Positions 1 to 9,988 of a stretch of 64,000 bases of DNA are shown piece after piece. The stretch is from positions 1 to 64,000 of the forward strand of contig JAFEKX020000002.1 in assembly GCA_016893485.2 (NCBI GenBank), read 5' to 3'. The notes below the pieces were generated by a model. The model searched no databases, was not told the origin of the DNA, and saw nothing but the letters and a program-made list of their open reading frames with translations. The stretch comes from Streptomyces sp. P3. GTDB taxonomy: Bacteria > Actinomycetota > Actinomycetes > Streptomycetales > Streptomycetaceae. How positions within the stretch are numbered: position 1 is the first letter of the stretch; every line of letters starts with the position of its first letter. The translations under genes were made by a program, and so were the position numbers.

Positions 1-45
1 TGGCGCAGCTGGTGCGCTGCATAGAGAACGGTCTGACGCCCGCCA

Positions 46-142
46 GATTCCCGCAAGCGGGGAATTGGGTCCCGCAAGCGGAATATATAGTGCACATCAA
101 CCCGCGCAAGCGCGACTGATGGAATCCCGCAAGCGGGGATTC
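46..142. repeat. Cluster of four short CCCGC-AA-GCGGG hairpin repeats
   Basis: Four small palindromes sit within 100 bases at 46-65, 70-84, 101-114 and 122-142. Each has a CCCGC arm, an AA or CAA centre and a GCGGG or GCGCG arm. Copies one and four carry flanking ATTC/GAAT that extends the stem. They resemble dispersed REP-type palindromes. No gene was identified in the first 840 bases. Confidence 0.6.
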
Positions 143-841
143 TTGGGGCTAGCGGTAGGCGGCGGGTGCATCGCGTGCGGACTGCGTAGGGCTTGGGATT
201 CCCAGCTACCACCCTGCAAACGGATGACGTGGGTGCCGGCCTCCGGCAGTGCGGGGTCCTCAACTGCACTTCACCATGAACCTCCCCTCATCGTCCGACA
301 GTTCACCGATAGCCTGTCGGCATACAGGGAAACCGGGATTTCCGTGGGTGAGATTGAGCCATGTGTCAGTGGTGTGAGTTTGCGCGGTGATGCATCAATA
401 GCATTGACTGCGTGAAGCTGGTCTGGGATCAGGTGCTACACCTCTACGGCCGCGCACCTTGCGCCTGGATTCCATTTGTTATTACGCACTGCATAGCGGC
501 CTTTCGCGGACAGGTGCACGCGGCGTGTGGCACGGGAAGACCATCATGGCTGCCGCGTCGGCGAAGCGGCTTTGTGCCCAGGGGGCGCGTACTCGTGCTG
601 GTGCCGACGCTGATTCGCTGGCGCAGACGGTGAAGGCGTGGCATGAGGCCGGGCACAGGCCTGCGGGTTGCGGTGTGTTCGCTTCAGGACGATCCGGAGC
701 GGCCTACGCGGAAGGACTGAGCGCGTCGCGGGAAGCGCAAGCACCGCACGACATCGTCCAGGCCATCGACCGGGCGCTCCCCGTTCCCGAGTTGCGGAAG
801 TCAGGTACCATTATGAGGTACCGATCGCGGTACCTGGGTCT

Positions 842-1064
842 ATGCCTGCACTCAATGTGGAATTCACCGAGGACGAGATGGCGCGGCTGCGCGATCGGGC
901 GGCGTCTGACGGGCCGGAGTTCGAAGCAGCACGTCCATGACGTGATGCCTGCACCTCAATGTTCACTGAGGAAGCCGATCGGATCGCCTTCGTGGAGGGA
1001 GCGGTCGAGGAAGCTGCTCGGGTACTGCCCGGTGTCGTGGCGCGGTTCCCCGAGGACAGCGGTG
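842..1064 (+). pseudogene. Broken ribbon-helix-helix antitoxin-like gene
   Basis: From the ATG at 842 the protein begins MPALNVEFTEDEMARLRDRAA. This looks like the N-terminal strand and first helix of a ribbon-helix-helix antitoxin. After about 25 codons the frame is lost. KQHVHDV and then FTEEADRIAFVEGAVEEAA continue in other frames, so at least two frameshifts lie inside roughly 75 codons. The likely end is an overlap of the GTGA type with the next gene near 1062. The small basic-acidic protein followed by a tightly linked larger one suggests a type II toxin-antitoxin pair. The family assignment rests on the N-terminus only. Confidence 0.45.
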
Positions 1065-1442
1065 AGCCCGATCATCCGTGTCGATGTCGGCTGGGTCCTG
1101 CAGATCCAGTCGGCGATCTCCCGCTGAACGTGCCCATCGCGGACTGGGGCAGCTTTGGGGTACATGGCCGACCGGCACACGTTCGAGCGGGAGCGGGATC
1201 CTGTACTACGAGGAGGTCGCTTCCCGGCCGCGACCTTCCTGCACACCGCGCTGCTGCTGCGTCCCTTCACCGACTACAACCTGGTCATCGGCTGGGCTTG
1301 TACGAGTCAGTACATGCACGTCTCCGGCCAGCCGCTCCAGGCCAAGGACGACGATCTGTACGACCTCGCCCAGGCGATCCGTGCCCAGGGCGCGGATTTG
1401 CGCGCGGTCGCGCAGCGGCTGGAGTCCTGGCGTAGCGAGTAG
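1062..1442 (+). pseudogene. Broken toxin-like partner of the antitoxin
   Basis: A GTG at 1062 opens VSPIIRVDVGWVLQIQSAI. The frame shifts near 1115, and the rest runs to TAG at 1440. The second half includes TFLHTALLLRPFTDYNLVIG and YMHVSG. The phrase about a helical core and the position right after an antitoxin fit a Doc/Fic-like or related toxin of actinomycete elements, but no HPFxxGN motif is visible, so the family is uncertain. About 125 codons after repair. No ribosome binding site decides the start. Confidence 0.4.
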
Positions 1443-1965
1443 CAGCCGTCGGCGACTCCGCTGTCGACATCGCCCGCGACGCCGCCGGCCGGTGGCGCCA
1501 CCCCGCACGCTGGCACCGCGCCCCCGACCTCTCCCCCCGCCGACGTCCCCCGCATGACGCCGCCCCCGCGGTGATGACGGTACGAGCGCGGCGGCCCCGC
1601 CCGTCGCGCAACCGGCAGAGCGCCCCTGATCCCCTCGCCCGCCGCTCCGACCTGTCCCACCCACCCACTTCTCATTTCTTCCGCTGTGGGGCGGGACTCG
1701 GGGCGTAGAGGGGATGTCGGCCTCCCGACCACGGCCGGGCCACAGCATGGTGACCTGCACCTTCACGGACAAGCGCGCAGAACGTGCGGACGGTTGTCGG
1801 CCGGGTTGTGGGCGGGGATATCGGGCCCGGTCCACGGCGGTGTTGTCGCTTCGTGACCGTGGTCGGCTTTCGTGGTCGGGGTTCCGGTCGGGGCCTGCTG
1901 CTGCTGTGACCGGTACGCGGTGCCGATCAGGACGGGAGCCGCACCGTGCGGGAAGCGAGCGGACC
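1443..1965. other. Intergenic stretch with no recognised gene
   Basis: About 520 bases between the toxin-like remnant and the replication-relaxation gene. All frames show only arginine/proline-rich shadow translations typical of high-G+C noncoding DNA. No terminator or promoter was convincing. Confidence 0.5.
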
Positions 1966-2850
1966 GTGATGATCGACGAACGCGGGCAGTGGGGACCGGC
2001 TGGCGCTGGCCGTGCTGGTGCAGTACCGGATGGCCACGACCGAGCAGATGCCGGGCGATCGCCCCCTGGTGCGTATCGAGCAGACGACAGGCGCCGGCTG
2101 GCCCGGCTGCGCATGGAGGGGCTGGTCGACCGGATCACCCTGCCGCAGGCCGGACGGACCCGGGTGTGGCATCCGACTGCGTACGGCGTGCAGCTCGCCT
2201 GCGAGTGGCCCGAGCTGCGCGGGCACCGGCCCTCCAGGACGGTGTCCGATCCGACCGCCGTGCGGAAGGCCCGACATACGCTGACGGACCGAGACCGCGC
2301 TCGTCTTCCTCGAGGACGCCCGCCGCCGCGGCGACGTGCGAGCCGCTGGACTGGCTCTGCGAGGTCCACCACCCCATCGGGAGCGGCGAGGTCGTCATCC
2401 CCGACGCCCTCCTGTACTACCGGGACGGCGGCGAAGACCGTGACGCCTGGTCGATGCTGCGCGTTCGTGGAAGTCGATCGGGCCACCATGGGCCCTGAGC
2501 GCCGCCAAACTGACCGCGTACGAACGCCTCCACCGCCATACCCGTGATCCCAGGCGCCGGCAGACCCTCCAGGAACCGGCAGTTGAGGAGTGGCGACGGC
2601 GCTACCCGCTCTCCCCTGAATCCTGTTCGTCCTGGTCGGCACCGGCCCGGCCGGTGCCGACAACCGGATCCGCGCCCTGCACGCCGGGGTTGGGCTGCTG
2701 ACGCCGTCCCGCTTCGTCTACGACGTCCCTGTCCTCGCGGCACCACTGACCGACCTGCTCCACCACGGCCCCTCCGCCCCGTATGGCGCCCCGCCCACGA
2801 CCCCGACCAACGAGTCCCCTGGAACGCCTCCAGGCACCGGCAGACATGAA
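1966..2850 (+). pseudogene. Replication-relaxation family protein, frameshifted
   Basis: Starting at the GTG/ATG near 1966, segments in alternating frames read as one winged-helix protein. They include MATTEQM, RLARLRMEGLVDRITLPQAG, VWHPTAYGVQLACEWPELRG, CEVHHPIGSGEVVIPDALLY and RDAWSMLRAFVEVDRATMGP. This order (N-terminal winged helix, then a nuclease-like region with an acidic VEVDR segment) is that of the replication-relaxation proteins found next to mobilization and conjugation genes of actinobacterial integrative elements. At least five frame changes occur, at G/C runs. The C-terminal part (LFVLVGTGPAG, FVYDVPVLAAPLTDLLHHGP) is also recognisable. It supports an integrated conjugative element together with the TcpC-like gene at 6515. 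Confidence 0.55.
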
Positions 2851-2868
2851 AGGCGCTGGTGGATCAGC

Positions 2869-3066
2869 TCATCGCCAGTAGATATGGACGTGCCGAACCA
2901 AGACGTCCATGAACAGCCAGAAGACAATGCCGCCCAGGAAGGCGTAGACAACGGCGCCGACCGCCGAGGCGGGGTCTGGCCACGCCCGCCGGGACTGTGG
3001 AGCGGGTGTCTCCGAAGCCGGAGACACAGGCAGGTTCGTACGGTCGGAAATCTTGCGGTCCTCCAC
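2869..3066 (-). CDS. Small single-pass membrane protein
   Basis: Intact 65-residue frame from a GTG at 3066. The first 35 residues are polar and proline-rich. Residues 38-60 (VVYAFLGGIVFWLFMDVLV) form one clear transmembrane helix, followed by a short basic tail. Such tiny membrane proteins are common beside replication-relaxation genes in actinobacterial elements. No function can be assigned. It lies convergent to the preceding pseudogene. Confidence 0.5.
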   Translation of the reverse strand: MEDRKISDRTNLPVSPASETPAPQSRRAWPDPASAVGAVVYAFLGGIVFWLFMDVLVRHVHIYWR

Positions 3067-3274
3067 AAAAAGTTCGTCGTGGTGCTGACATTGGAGAGGG
3101 GCTGCCGCTTCCGAGTGCGGGCGAAGGTGCGCGTGCGTTCGCCCGGACTTTTCCTTCCGCCTGGGTCAGTCCGGGCGCGGCTTCAGCACTCGTCACCGGC
3201 GCCCTTCAACACGAAAACCCACCACGCCCCCTGGCCATCGGCCGGGGCTTCTGTGCTTACCGGAGGAGTTCGCC

Positions 3275-3579
3275 GTGCCCACGTACGAGGCTCTGCCCCT
3301 GTTTCACCACCGACCTGGACTGCCTCACCCCGAACAGCGTCGCCGCTTCCGCCAGGCCGTCACCGCCTTCGTCCACGGCCTACGCACCGGAGTGACACTT
3401 CCGCGCAGGCCTCCGCGTCAAGCGCGTCCAACGAACGACCGGGATCTACGAACTGACCTGGTCCATGGGCACCGGCCCCACAGGACGCGCCACATGGGAA
3501 TACGGGCCCGCGCTGCACCCCGGCGAGCAGCACATCGTGGCGCCGGATCGGCACCCACGACATCCTCTCCGGGCCCTGA
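3275..3579 (+). pseudogene. Small RelE-like hypothetical protein, frameshifted
   Basis: The ATG at 3275 gives MPTYEALPLFHHD. Further segments in other frames read TPEQRRRFRQAVTAFVHGLR, GLRVKRVQRTTGIYELTWSM, ATWEYGPALHPGEQHIVWRR and IGTHDILSGP, ending at TGA 3577. The compact alpha/beta pattern with basic strands and the terminal GTHDIL resembles RelE/HigB-superfamily toxins of Streptomyces, though no catalytic set can be confirmed. Three frame changes are needed over 100 codons, so it is either decayed or badly called. Confidence 0.4.
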
Positions 3580-3709
3580 CAGCCCATCTTTGAACCTCTA
3601 TTGATCTCGTACACGCGCCCAGATGAAGAGTTGCCCCTGCCTGGGACTACCAGGGCGGGCGAGTGTCGCGGAGTGCTTCCTGAGTCTGCTCGGGCAGGCC
3701 GTGTCCTGG

Positions 3710-4096
3710 TCATGCGCAGCAGCACGCCCGGGTCGGGTCTGAAGTCCCCTCATTGGGCGGTGCCGGCTGATGGAAACGCTCGGTGCGCGGGATGGTGACT
3801 TCCACCAGCCGGTCCTCCTGGAACATCCATAGCCCGAAGCAGTCGTCGTCCTGGTCGCGAAGCAGCACTTGCACCGTGTCCGATGCGGCCATGGAAGCGA
3901 CTCCAGGTGCTTGAGCAGTCCCTTGCGGCACGCACCTTCTCGCACCTCAAGGGCCCACCTGAACTCGTAGCCCCACTGCCCTCGCCATCGGAACGAAGCG
4001 GCCCGCCACGTACGTTCCGGGTCGTCCCGGGTCAGCGGCTCCATGACCTCGTTCCGCCCAGCGGGCGAGCACGATGACCTCGGCATCTCTACTCAT
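3710..4096 (-). pseudogene. Hypothetical protein, frameshifted
   Basis: An ATG at 4096 begins MSRDAEVIVLARWAE. The middle continues in another frame (TRDDPERTWRAASFRWRGQW, GYEFRWALEVREGACRKGLL) and the end in a third (DTVQVLLRDQDDDCFGLWMF, EDRLVEVTIPRTERFHQ), stopping at 3710. About 125 residues after repair, rich in aromatic and acidic residues. I do not recognise the family. Confidence 0.4.
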
Positions 4097-4170
4097 GCCG
4101 GAGTATCACCGCATCCGCCCAATCTTGTAATCAAGTGACTTGGGAAGGGACTGGCGATAAGACTTTTGGC

Positions 4171-4251
4171 ATGACGCGTGCGCAACTCACCGAGAGCGAG
4201 TGGGAGTTCATCGGGCATTGCGTCCTGGTAGCGCGAATCGCCGGGGGCTGA
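4171..4251 (+). mobile_element. IS5-family transposase, N-terminal remnant
   Basis: The ATG at 4171 encodes MTRAQLTESEWEFIGHCVL, the usual opening of IS5-group transposases (LTxxEWEFIxPxLP). Homology is lost after about 25 codons, where sequence of the opposite-strand DUF1963 gene begins. No inverted repeats or catalytic residues remain. Other IS5 pieces lie at 11945-12239 (internal) and 21739-21960 (C-terminal). Confidence 0.6.
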
Positions 4252-5141
4252 ACGTGCGGGAGGGACCGGCCGGATCTGGTCAGGGTTCCAGTAGACGTTG
4301 GCGAAGGCCCGGTCCAAACGTCGCGCTGCCAGGTCCCTCGCGCTGGATCACCCACGCACGGTGGAGCCTTCCCAGCCCGTCACGTCCGCGCCGGCGAACC
4401 AGTCGGCGAGCAGAACCCAGTCCGCGGGTCGGCCGAGGCCGGTCCGTCCCAATTGCCTAACCAACTCCACCGCCTGCACGGCGGCTGACACGGCGTCCTC
4501 CACCGGGTCGAGGTAGACGGCCTCCTCGTCCGAGTAACCCCCGATTTGAGCACCCCTGCGGGCGCGATGTCGTCCTGGGTCTCTCCCCAGACGTTGACGA
4601 GTTCCTCAGCCCGGGGGTGTCCTGGAATGCAGACGGTGTTCTGTGCCCCCGGCAGGGTGACGCACGCGTGATACGCGGGAGCGACACGTCGAAGCTCGCG
4701 CGCAGCGGTCCTCGGGGGTAGCTGGCGAACATCTCGCGGTACTCGTCTACGTCCCCGAGTTCCAGGACTCCTGCTTGTCCTGCCTCAGACGGTTGCGCCC
4801 GCGGGTACGTACACCACTTGGCCTGTGGAATAGGGGTAGTGGCTCGGGCCAGGAGAAGAAGAGCAGGTGGCCGTCGGACGGCAGGGGCAGATCCGTCGCG
4901 TCGGCCGGCAGGTCTGCGAGGTCGACGGACGCCACGAAGGGGTACTCGGGGTGGGTACGCCGACGGGGAGAAGAAGCGGGCCCCCGAACTGGCCCACGAC
5001 GGGCTCCGGCCTCTCCTTCGCCGGTGTCAGGTTCACGCAGGGGCGGGCGAGGGTCAGCCACCGCTCCACGTCTTCGGCCGGTATGCCTTCCGAGCGCCTC
5101 GGCGCGGAAGGGGCGTAAACGGTTCGCATCTTGGTTTTCAT
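4252..5141 (-). pseudogene. DUF1963 (YwqG-like) protein, frameshifted
   Basis: The ATG at 5141 starts MKTKMRTVYAPSAPRRSEG. Joined segments give ARPCVNLTPAKERPEPVVGQ, FGGPLLLPVG, YPFVASVDLADLP, GHLLFFSW, SGQVVYVPAG, EYREMFASYPRGPLRASFDV and SLPRI. The order FGGxPxLP, PFVAQVDLADLP, GxLLFF, VxYVPAG is diagnostic of DUF1963 proteins, a cytosolic family without known activity. Frameshifts occur near 4975, 4830 and 4650. The C-terminus runs into the IS5 fragment near 4250 and may be truncated by it. Confidence 0.6.
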
Positions 5142-5234
5142 GTCCGGACTCTAGCTAGTGCTGCGCCCCAAAAGGTTCGCCGGGTTGCCTGGCAGGGTCT
5201 CCCCGCTTGATGAAAGGCTGACGCTCTTGCGCAG

Positions 5235-5512
5235 ATGATGGCAGAGCACATGGGCCGGCCGTTCCCACCCGGCTTCCGCGGCCTGGACATCGAGGGCTGG
5301 GACATGGTGATGCTCGACGCGGACGCCTATGCCTACGCCGCTTGCGTCCACGAAGGCCTGCTCACTGAACGGACCCGGTACGCCTGCGCGGGCTGACGTC
5401 GGCGTTCGGGAAGGTCCTTCCGGCGATCACCGACGAGTACGCGGCCAAGTACTACACGCATCTGCACACCATGGTCGTGGCGTCCGCCGAGATCGAGAAC
5501 GGGCGCAAGAAG
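5235..5512 (+). CDS. Small hypothetical protein, one frameshift
   Basis: MMAEHMGRPFPPGFRGLDIE begins at 5235 and continues GWDMVMLDADAYAYAACVHE. After a frame change near 5390 it reads LTSAFGKVLPAITDEYAAKY and MVVASAEIENGRKK. Roughly 90 residues, acidic and aromatic, with no membrane segment. I cannot name the family. It precedes the barstar-like gene by about 60 bases in the same direction and may be co-transcribed with it. Confidence 0.4.
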
Positions 5513-5572
5513 CGAAGTCCCCGCCAGGTCTGCTGTCCGCGAGATGGCGAATGGTGCCTAGGATGCGGGGCC

Positions 5573-5861
5573 ATGGTGACCATCGATGTCGCTTCAGTCG
5601 CAAGCGAGGACGAGCTGCACCGACTGCTCCAGCGAGAGTTCGACTTTCCGACTTCTACGGTCGGAACTGGGCTGCCTTGGGGATGCCGTCAGCGGCCTTG
5701 TTCTCATCCCCGAGCAGGTGCGTTTCCCGGGTTGAAGCCGTTGGGAACGTGTTCCGGATGGGGCGATGATGCTGGCCGATTGCCTTGATCGATACCGCGA
5801 CCTCATCGGCCGGGTCTTCGGTGGAGTACCTGTAGCCGTGACGAGCGCCCGTCCGCGCTGA
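5573..5861 (+). CDS. Barstar-family protein, frameshifted
   Basis: The ATG at 5573 encodes VTIDVASVASEDELHRLLQ. After one base is restored near 5650 the protein continues LDFPDFYGRNWAALGDAV and then GLVLIPEQVRFPG, with MMLADCLDRYRDLI before TGA 5859. The FPxFYGRNWxALxDxL signature is the barstar helix/loop that plugs a barnase-type ribonuclease active site. Length after repair, about 95 residues, fits. No partner ribonuclease was seen, so this is an orphan antitoxin-like or immunity protein. Confidence 0.6.
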
Positions 5862-5879
5862 CAGATCTCGACCGCGGGT

Positions 5880-6018
5880 CACGCAGGTGCCGGTCCAGCA
5901 CCTCAGTAGGCCCCTGCAGGGTGTCATCTCACCCCGGAGCCGTTCCACCTCCCCAGCCTCATAGCCGGAAGATGCCCACCAGCGGGAAAGACCATCTGAC
6001 GTAACGAAGCACTACTAG
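5880..6018. mobile_element. Internally deleted IS701-type remnant
   Basis: The segment at 5890-5920 (GCAGGTGCCGGTCCAGCACC then CAGTAGG) matches 7499-7530 of the IS701 element with two or three changes. At 6002-6018 the 17-mer TAACGAAGCACTACTAG is identical to the element end at 8766-8782. The interior of the transposase is missing, so this looks like a solo remnant of a second copy in the same orientation. Confidence 0.5.
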
Positions 6019-6470
6019 CTGCCGTGGTCGGGCTCGTGGTCGGCCCGACCACGCCGCCTTCGCCCCTGGGCCCAGCGGTTGCGCATCCCACTGCGCGGCC
6101 CCGGACGGGCGGTGCGCGATCGGGCTGCGCAACCGGTCGGGGATCGCGCAGTCGCCGTGTGCGGGGCGCCTGCGCAACTGTCGCGGGGGTCTTGGCCTTC
6201 TGCTGTGCAGGGCCGGGTCGCGTACTGCGCAGGTACCTCACACGATCCGGATGACATCCGTCTGCGCAGGGGTGCACGGGTCCGTTGTCTGCGGGGCGCG
6301 TGGTCGCTCAGCTCCATCCCGGAGACCAGGCGGACGGGATACGCCTTCCCCGGCCGGCCCGTGGTGGGGCCTGTGGTCGGGCCGACCATGACCCCGACCA
6401 CGGTCTTCGAGTCCCCATCGTGACCGTGGTCGGGGCTTCATGGTCGGTGGTCGGGTCGGGGCCGACGGAT
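6019..6470. repeat. GGTCGGG/CCCGACCA-rich intergenic repeats
   Basis: Multiple GTGGTCGGG and CCCGACCAC words occur as direct and inverted copies, concentrated at 6022-6056 and 6360-6460. Several can pair into hairpins. No supported coding frame crosses the region. It lies directly upstream of the conjugation-type gene at 6515. Confidence 0.45.
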
Positions 6471-6514
6471 TTCGCAAGGTCAGCAACTACACATTCTGAC
6501 CTGGGAGTTTGACC

Positions 6515-7430
6515 ATGTCTCCTGGCAAGCAGGCCTCGAGAGCGGGACCGCCGCACCGACAGCCTGCGGGCGCCCGGCTCGAGGCGATGGGGCGCCGCGT
6601 ACGCCTCACGCCTGGCAGCCTGACCGCGATCGCGGCCGGTCCTGTCGCACTGGGCCTCGCCGTCACGTCCAGCCCCATCAGCGTCCAGGCCGCCACCGCA
6701 CCTGCGTCCGCCGCCGTGCGCGCACTACGTCGACAGCCGCCGATCCCGGAGGCTTCGCGCAGGTGTTCATCGGCGCGTGGCTGCGCAGCAGCGCCGACGA
6801 TGCGACCAGTACGCAGGCCCGTCTTGCGCAGTCACTGCGCCGGACGTCGACCTGCCGGACCCGGTGTCCGGTGCGCAGGCGAAGCTGAGTCTGTCGTCGC
6901 GGTGCGCAGTGCGCAGCGCTCCGGCAGTGCGTGGTCGGTGACGGTGGCTGCGCAGTACGCCGACTCGGTGCGCTACTACGCCGTCCCGGTGGTCTTGGAC
7001 CGTACAGGCGGCTCGTTCACGGTGACCGGTGCCCCTGGGTGGTTGCCGGCCCGGCCCGGGCCACGGTGCCCGGGAGTTGCCGTAGCGGGTGAGTGTTCCG
7101 ACGGTGATCTGACGTCCGCGGTCGGCGAGTTCTTCGCCGCGTATCTGACCGGCGCCGGGGAGGTCGACCGCTACCTGGCTCCCGGAATGACGCTGTCGGC
7201 CGTCTCCCTGCTCCCGTACACGGCTGCCGCCGGGTAGCAGGTGTCCGCGGTCGAGCAGGCGGCCGCAGACGAGAAGGTGCCGGGCGACGGCATCGAAGGT
7301 CCACATCCTCGCGCAGGTGAACGCCCAGGACGCGCGCGGGCGGTGGCCGCTGGCCTACGAGCTGCTCGCCCGCGCCCGCTCGGGCCGGTGGGAAGTCGCC
7401 GCGCTGGATTCCGGAACCTGCAGGACGGGG
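6515..7430 (+). pseudogene. TcpC-like conjugal transfer protein, frameshifted
   Basis: The ATG at 6515 starts a basic leader followed by a hydrophobic segment (SLTAIAAGPVALGLAV, residues 33-49) that looks like a membrane anchor. The recognisable core reads SAWSVTVAAQYADSVRYYAV, PVVLDRTGGSFTVTGAP, DLTSAVGEFFAAYLTGAGEV and DRYLAPGMTLSAVSP. After a frame change it continues EQAAADEKVPGDG, AQVNAQDARGRWPLAYELLA and RSGRWEVAALDSG. This is the two NTF2-like domain layout of TcpC-type conjugation proteins of actinobacterial elements. The 3' end abuts IS701 sequence near 7430. At least three frameshifts. Confidence 0.55.
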
Positions 7431-8782
7431 CGCGCGGTGAACACGGTGCACAGCGTGCTGCCATCGCCGGGGATCTTCAACGACCTCGTGGGGCGGCCGC
7501 AGGTACCGGTCCAGCACCCCAGCAGGTCTTGAGTGCGTCGAGGGTCTGGTAGAGGCTTGGGCTGGTGCCGCGCCTTTGGGTCGAGCCTGCCGGAAGGTGA
7601 GGAATGCCTGCGCGGCGGTGACGAGGGTGACGTGGTGGTGCCAGCCGCGCCAGGTTGGGCCTTCGAAGTGGTCCAGTCCCAGGCCGTGTTTGAGCTCGCG
7701 GTAATCGTGTTCGATCCGCCAGCGCATCTTGGCCCACCGCACCAGGTCAGCGGTCGCTGTGGTGGCAGGCAGGTTCGACGCCGTCCCACCGGCTGCGGCC
7801 CCCTGCCCGATTCCCGAGCGGCGGCCAGACACTGTTTGCCCGCGGGCCGCACCGTCAGCTTCACAAACCGTGAGGTCAACACGCCCTTGCTGCCCTGCCG
7901 CCAGGTCACCTCGGAGAATCGCTGAGCACCCGCCTGCGCCGCGAGGATGGAGATGGCTGGCGGCGGGGGCGGTAGCGGGGAAGGTGGGTGGGCCCGAGTC
8001 CGCCATAAGCGGGCTGGTGCGGCCGGGCATCTTCCGATGAGCGACTTCCTTCCCGTTCAGGGCCAGGACATAGGACAGCCCCGCCCTGGCCTGAGACCGA
8101 GCCGGAGGGGGTGCTGACGCCGTAGCCGGCATCAGCGACCACGACCGGCGCGTTCAACCGCCAGTCGGCGAGTGTGTCCAGCAGGCCGAGCGCCACACGC
8201 CACTTCTCCCGGTGCACCACCGCCTTCCGGGGGATGCCTGCCCTGCGAGAAAGGGCCCGGCTAGTCCGTCCACTCCCACGGCAGATACAACGGCCACCCA
8301 ACGGCACGAGGCATGTCGGTGGCTACACGAACACTGACCGCGACCTGGCACTCGCCCGCTTGCCGACCGCCCCGCAGTACTGGCGGGCCACCCTGACCGA
8401 CGCTGTGCCGCACTTGGGGGAACCACACGTCGTCGATCACCCACACCTCGGACCTGACAACCTGAGACAGCCGCTCGGCGATCCGCTGCCTGACCGGCAA
8501 CGGATCCCACGGCGACCGGTGCACAAACTGCCGCCCAGCCTGCATGTCCCCATCCGGCAGACGCGCCGCCATCGACTGGATCGACTTACGCCGGGCCATC
8601 CAGCAACAGACCCCGCAGATAACACTCACCCTTCGCCCGCTGATCCCTACGCGGCACCGGAGGCGAACACATCCACCACGAACAACCCCAACGCAGCCCG
8701 TAATCAGCTCACTTCATGCGCATCCACACTTCCAACATGCCCTGATCAGCGAAAACGCATAGACCTAACGAAGCACTACTAG
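7430..8782 (-). mobile_element. IS701-family insertion sequence, degenerate transposase
   Basis: On the minus strand, segments in all three frames assemble into an IS701 transposase. N-terminal pieces are KSIQSMAARLPDGDMQA and SPWDPLPVRQRIAERL. The catalytic-core pieces are VWVIDDVWFP and VVVADAGYG. The C-terminal pieces are WRIEHDYRELKHGLGLDHFE, TWRGWHHHVTLVTAAQAFLT and a terminal VLDRYL. The two aspartate motifs and the E of YRELKHGLGLDHFEG match the DDE triad of the family. The 8782 end carries TAACGAAGCACTACTAG, also found at 6002-6018. About six frame breaks make it inactive unless they are base-calling errors. Confidence 0.7.
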
Positions 8783-8785
8783 GCG

Positions 8786-9988
8786 TCAGATCGTGTCGTC
8801 GAGCCAGTCGAAGATGCGCGCCACCGCCAAGCGAAGAGCACCGGGGGTGGCAGTGAGCGTCGCCACCTTCCTCCCCTCAGTGAAGGTCAGGATCTTCTTC
8901 TGGTGCGGTGAGGTGGTGGTACAGCTTGCGCGGATCGGGCTCTTCGGTGGCGGAGTAGAACAGGTCAGCGGCTGCTTCGCATACCAGGACGGGGCAGGTG
9001 ATCTTCTCGACGCTTCCGTCGTCGAAGGTGTAGCGGGCGTACTGGCAAGGAATGCCCTGTCGGTCGAGGTCCCCGTGACGTAGCGGCCGTGGTCGCAGGC
9101 CCAGCGCAGGGTCGGGTTTTGCGCACGGGCGTCGGCGATGATTTGGTCCAGGTCTCCGTCGTGCTCGGCTGCCGCGCGCCGGACCACCCCGTCGTGCGGC
9201 AGCGGGAGGTGTGCGGTCAGGGCGGAGACGGCGTCGAAGACACCGTCGAGGGCGATGACAGCCGCGAGGCGCCGCTCATAGGCTGCCGCGCGAGGCGCAA
9301 GGTAGCCGCCGAGGCTGACGCCGAGCAGCGCGATGCGGGCGGGGTCGACGCCCGGGTGCTGGGTGAGGAAGTCCAGGACGGGGCCGACCACGTTCTCCCA
9401 GTCCGGTCGCAAGGTCAGCCTGTTCCGGCGGATGGCCGCGGGCTGCCTGGGGCCGCCGAAGGTCAGGACGTGGTAGCCGCGTTCTGTCTGCCGGCGGCGC
9501 CGAAGAAGTGCAGCCTTCGGCGCCGCTGTCGAATCCGTTGTGCATCACCAGCGTCGGCTTCGGGCCCTCGCCTGCCGCCCGGTAGAAGTAGCCGTGCAAT
9601 ACGGTGTCCCCATAGGGGATTCAACGGGAGTGATACCTGGCATGTGGGCGGTGGCATCACGGAAGCAGGCGACACCGCGCTGGTAGGCATGGTCGATGCG
9701 CGGGTCGTGGGGTCGCCGTGCAGGAAGAACTCGGCTGCCCGGTAGTAGGTGGAGGCTCTGCAGCAGCCCGTCCCGCGCGCTGACGGGGTGGCATGTGCGA
9801 GCTTCTGCCTCCAGACGATTGGCGGTGGACAGCCAGGCGTCGTGCCAGCCGTCGTAGTCGCCGGAGGTGACCCGGGAGGCGGTTGCGATGACTTCACCGA
9901 CGTCCGAGCCGCCGTAGACGGCCAGGCCGAGATTACGCAGGGTCTCGAACCAGAACTGCTGATCGTCCTGGAACATCAGCTGCTTCAT
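8786..9988 (-). CDS. Alpha/beta hydrolase, FrsA/dihydropseudooxynicotine-hydrolase-like, frameshifted
   Basis: The ATG at 9988 begins MKQLMFQDDQQFWFETLRNL. An all-alpha N-terminal cap follows (SGDYDGWHDAWLSTANRLEA), then MHGYFYRAAGEGPKPTLVMH, then VDPARIALLGVSLGGYLAPR with the nucleophile elbow G-V-S-L-G. After it come a cap helix region (DQIIADARAQNPTLRWACDH) and a tail ending IFDWLDDTI. This architecture, about 390 residues with an N-terminal helical domain, is that of FrsA/DLH-type esterases. Frameshifts are seen near 9760, 9600, 9430 and 9020. The start overlaps the stop of the NmrA-like gene (ATGA near 9985), so these genes form an operon with the SnoaL-like gene under the divergent TetR regulator. 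Confidence 0.6.

Noticed and set aside
46..142. Possible CRISPR array
   Set aside because: Repeats are only 14-20 bp, spacers are irregular (down to about 5 bp) and no cas genes are nearby.
1206..2663. 485-codon minus-strand frame over the toxin-like and replication-relaxation remnants
   Set aside because: Arginine/serine/proline-rich without motifs. The opposite strand carries recognisable family sequence.
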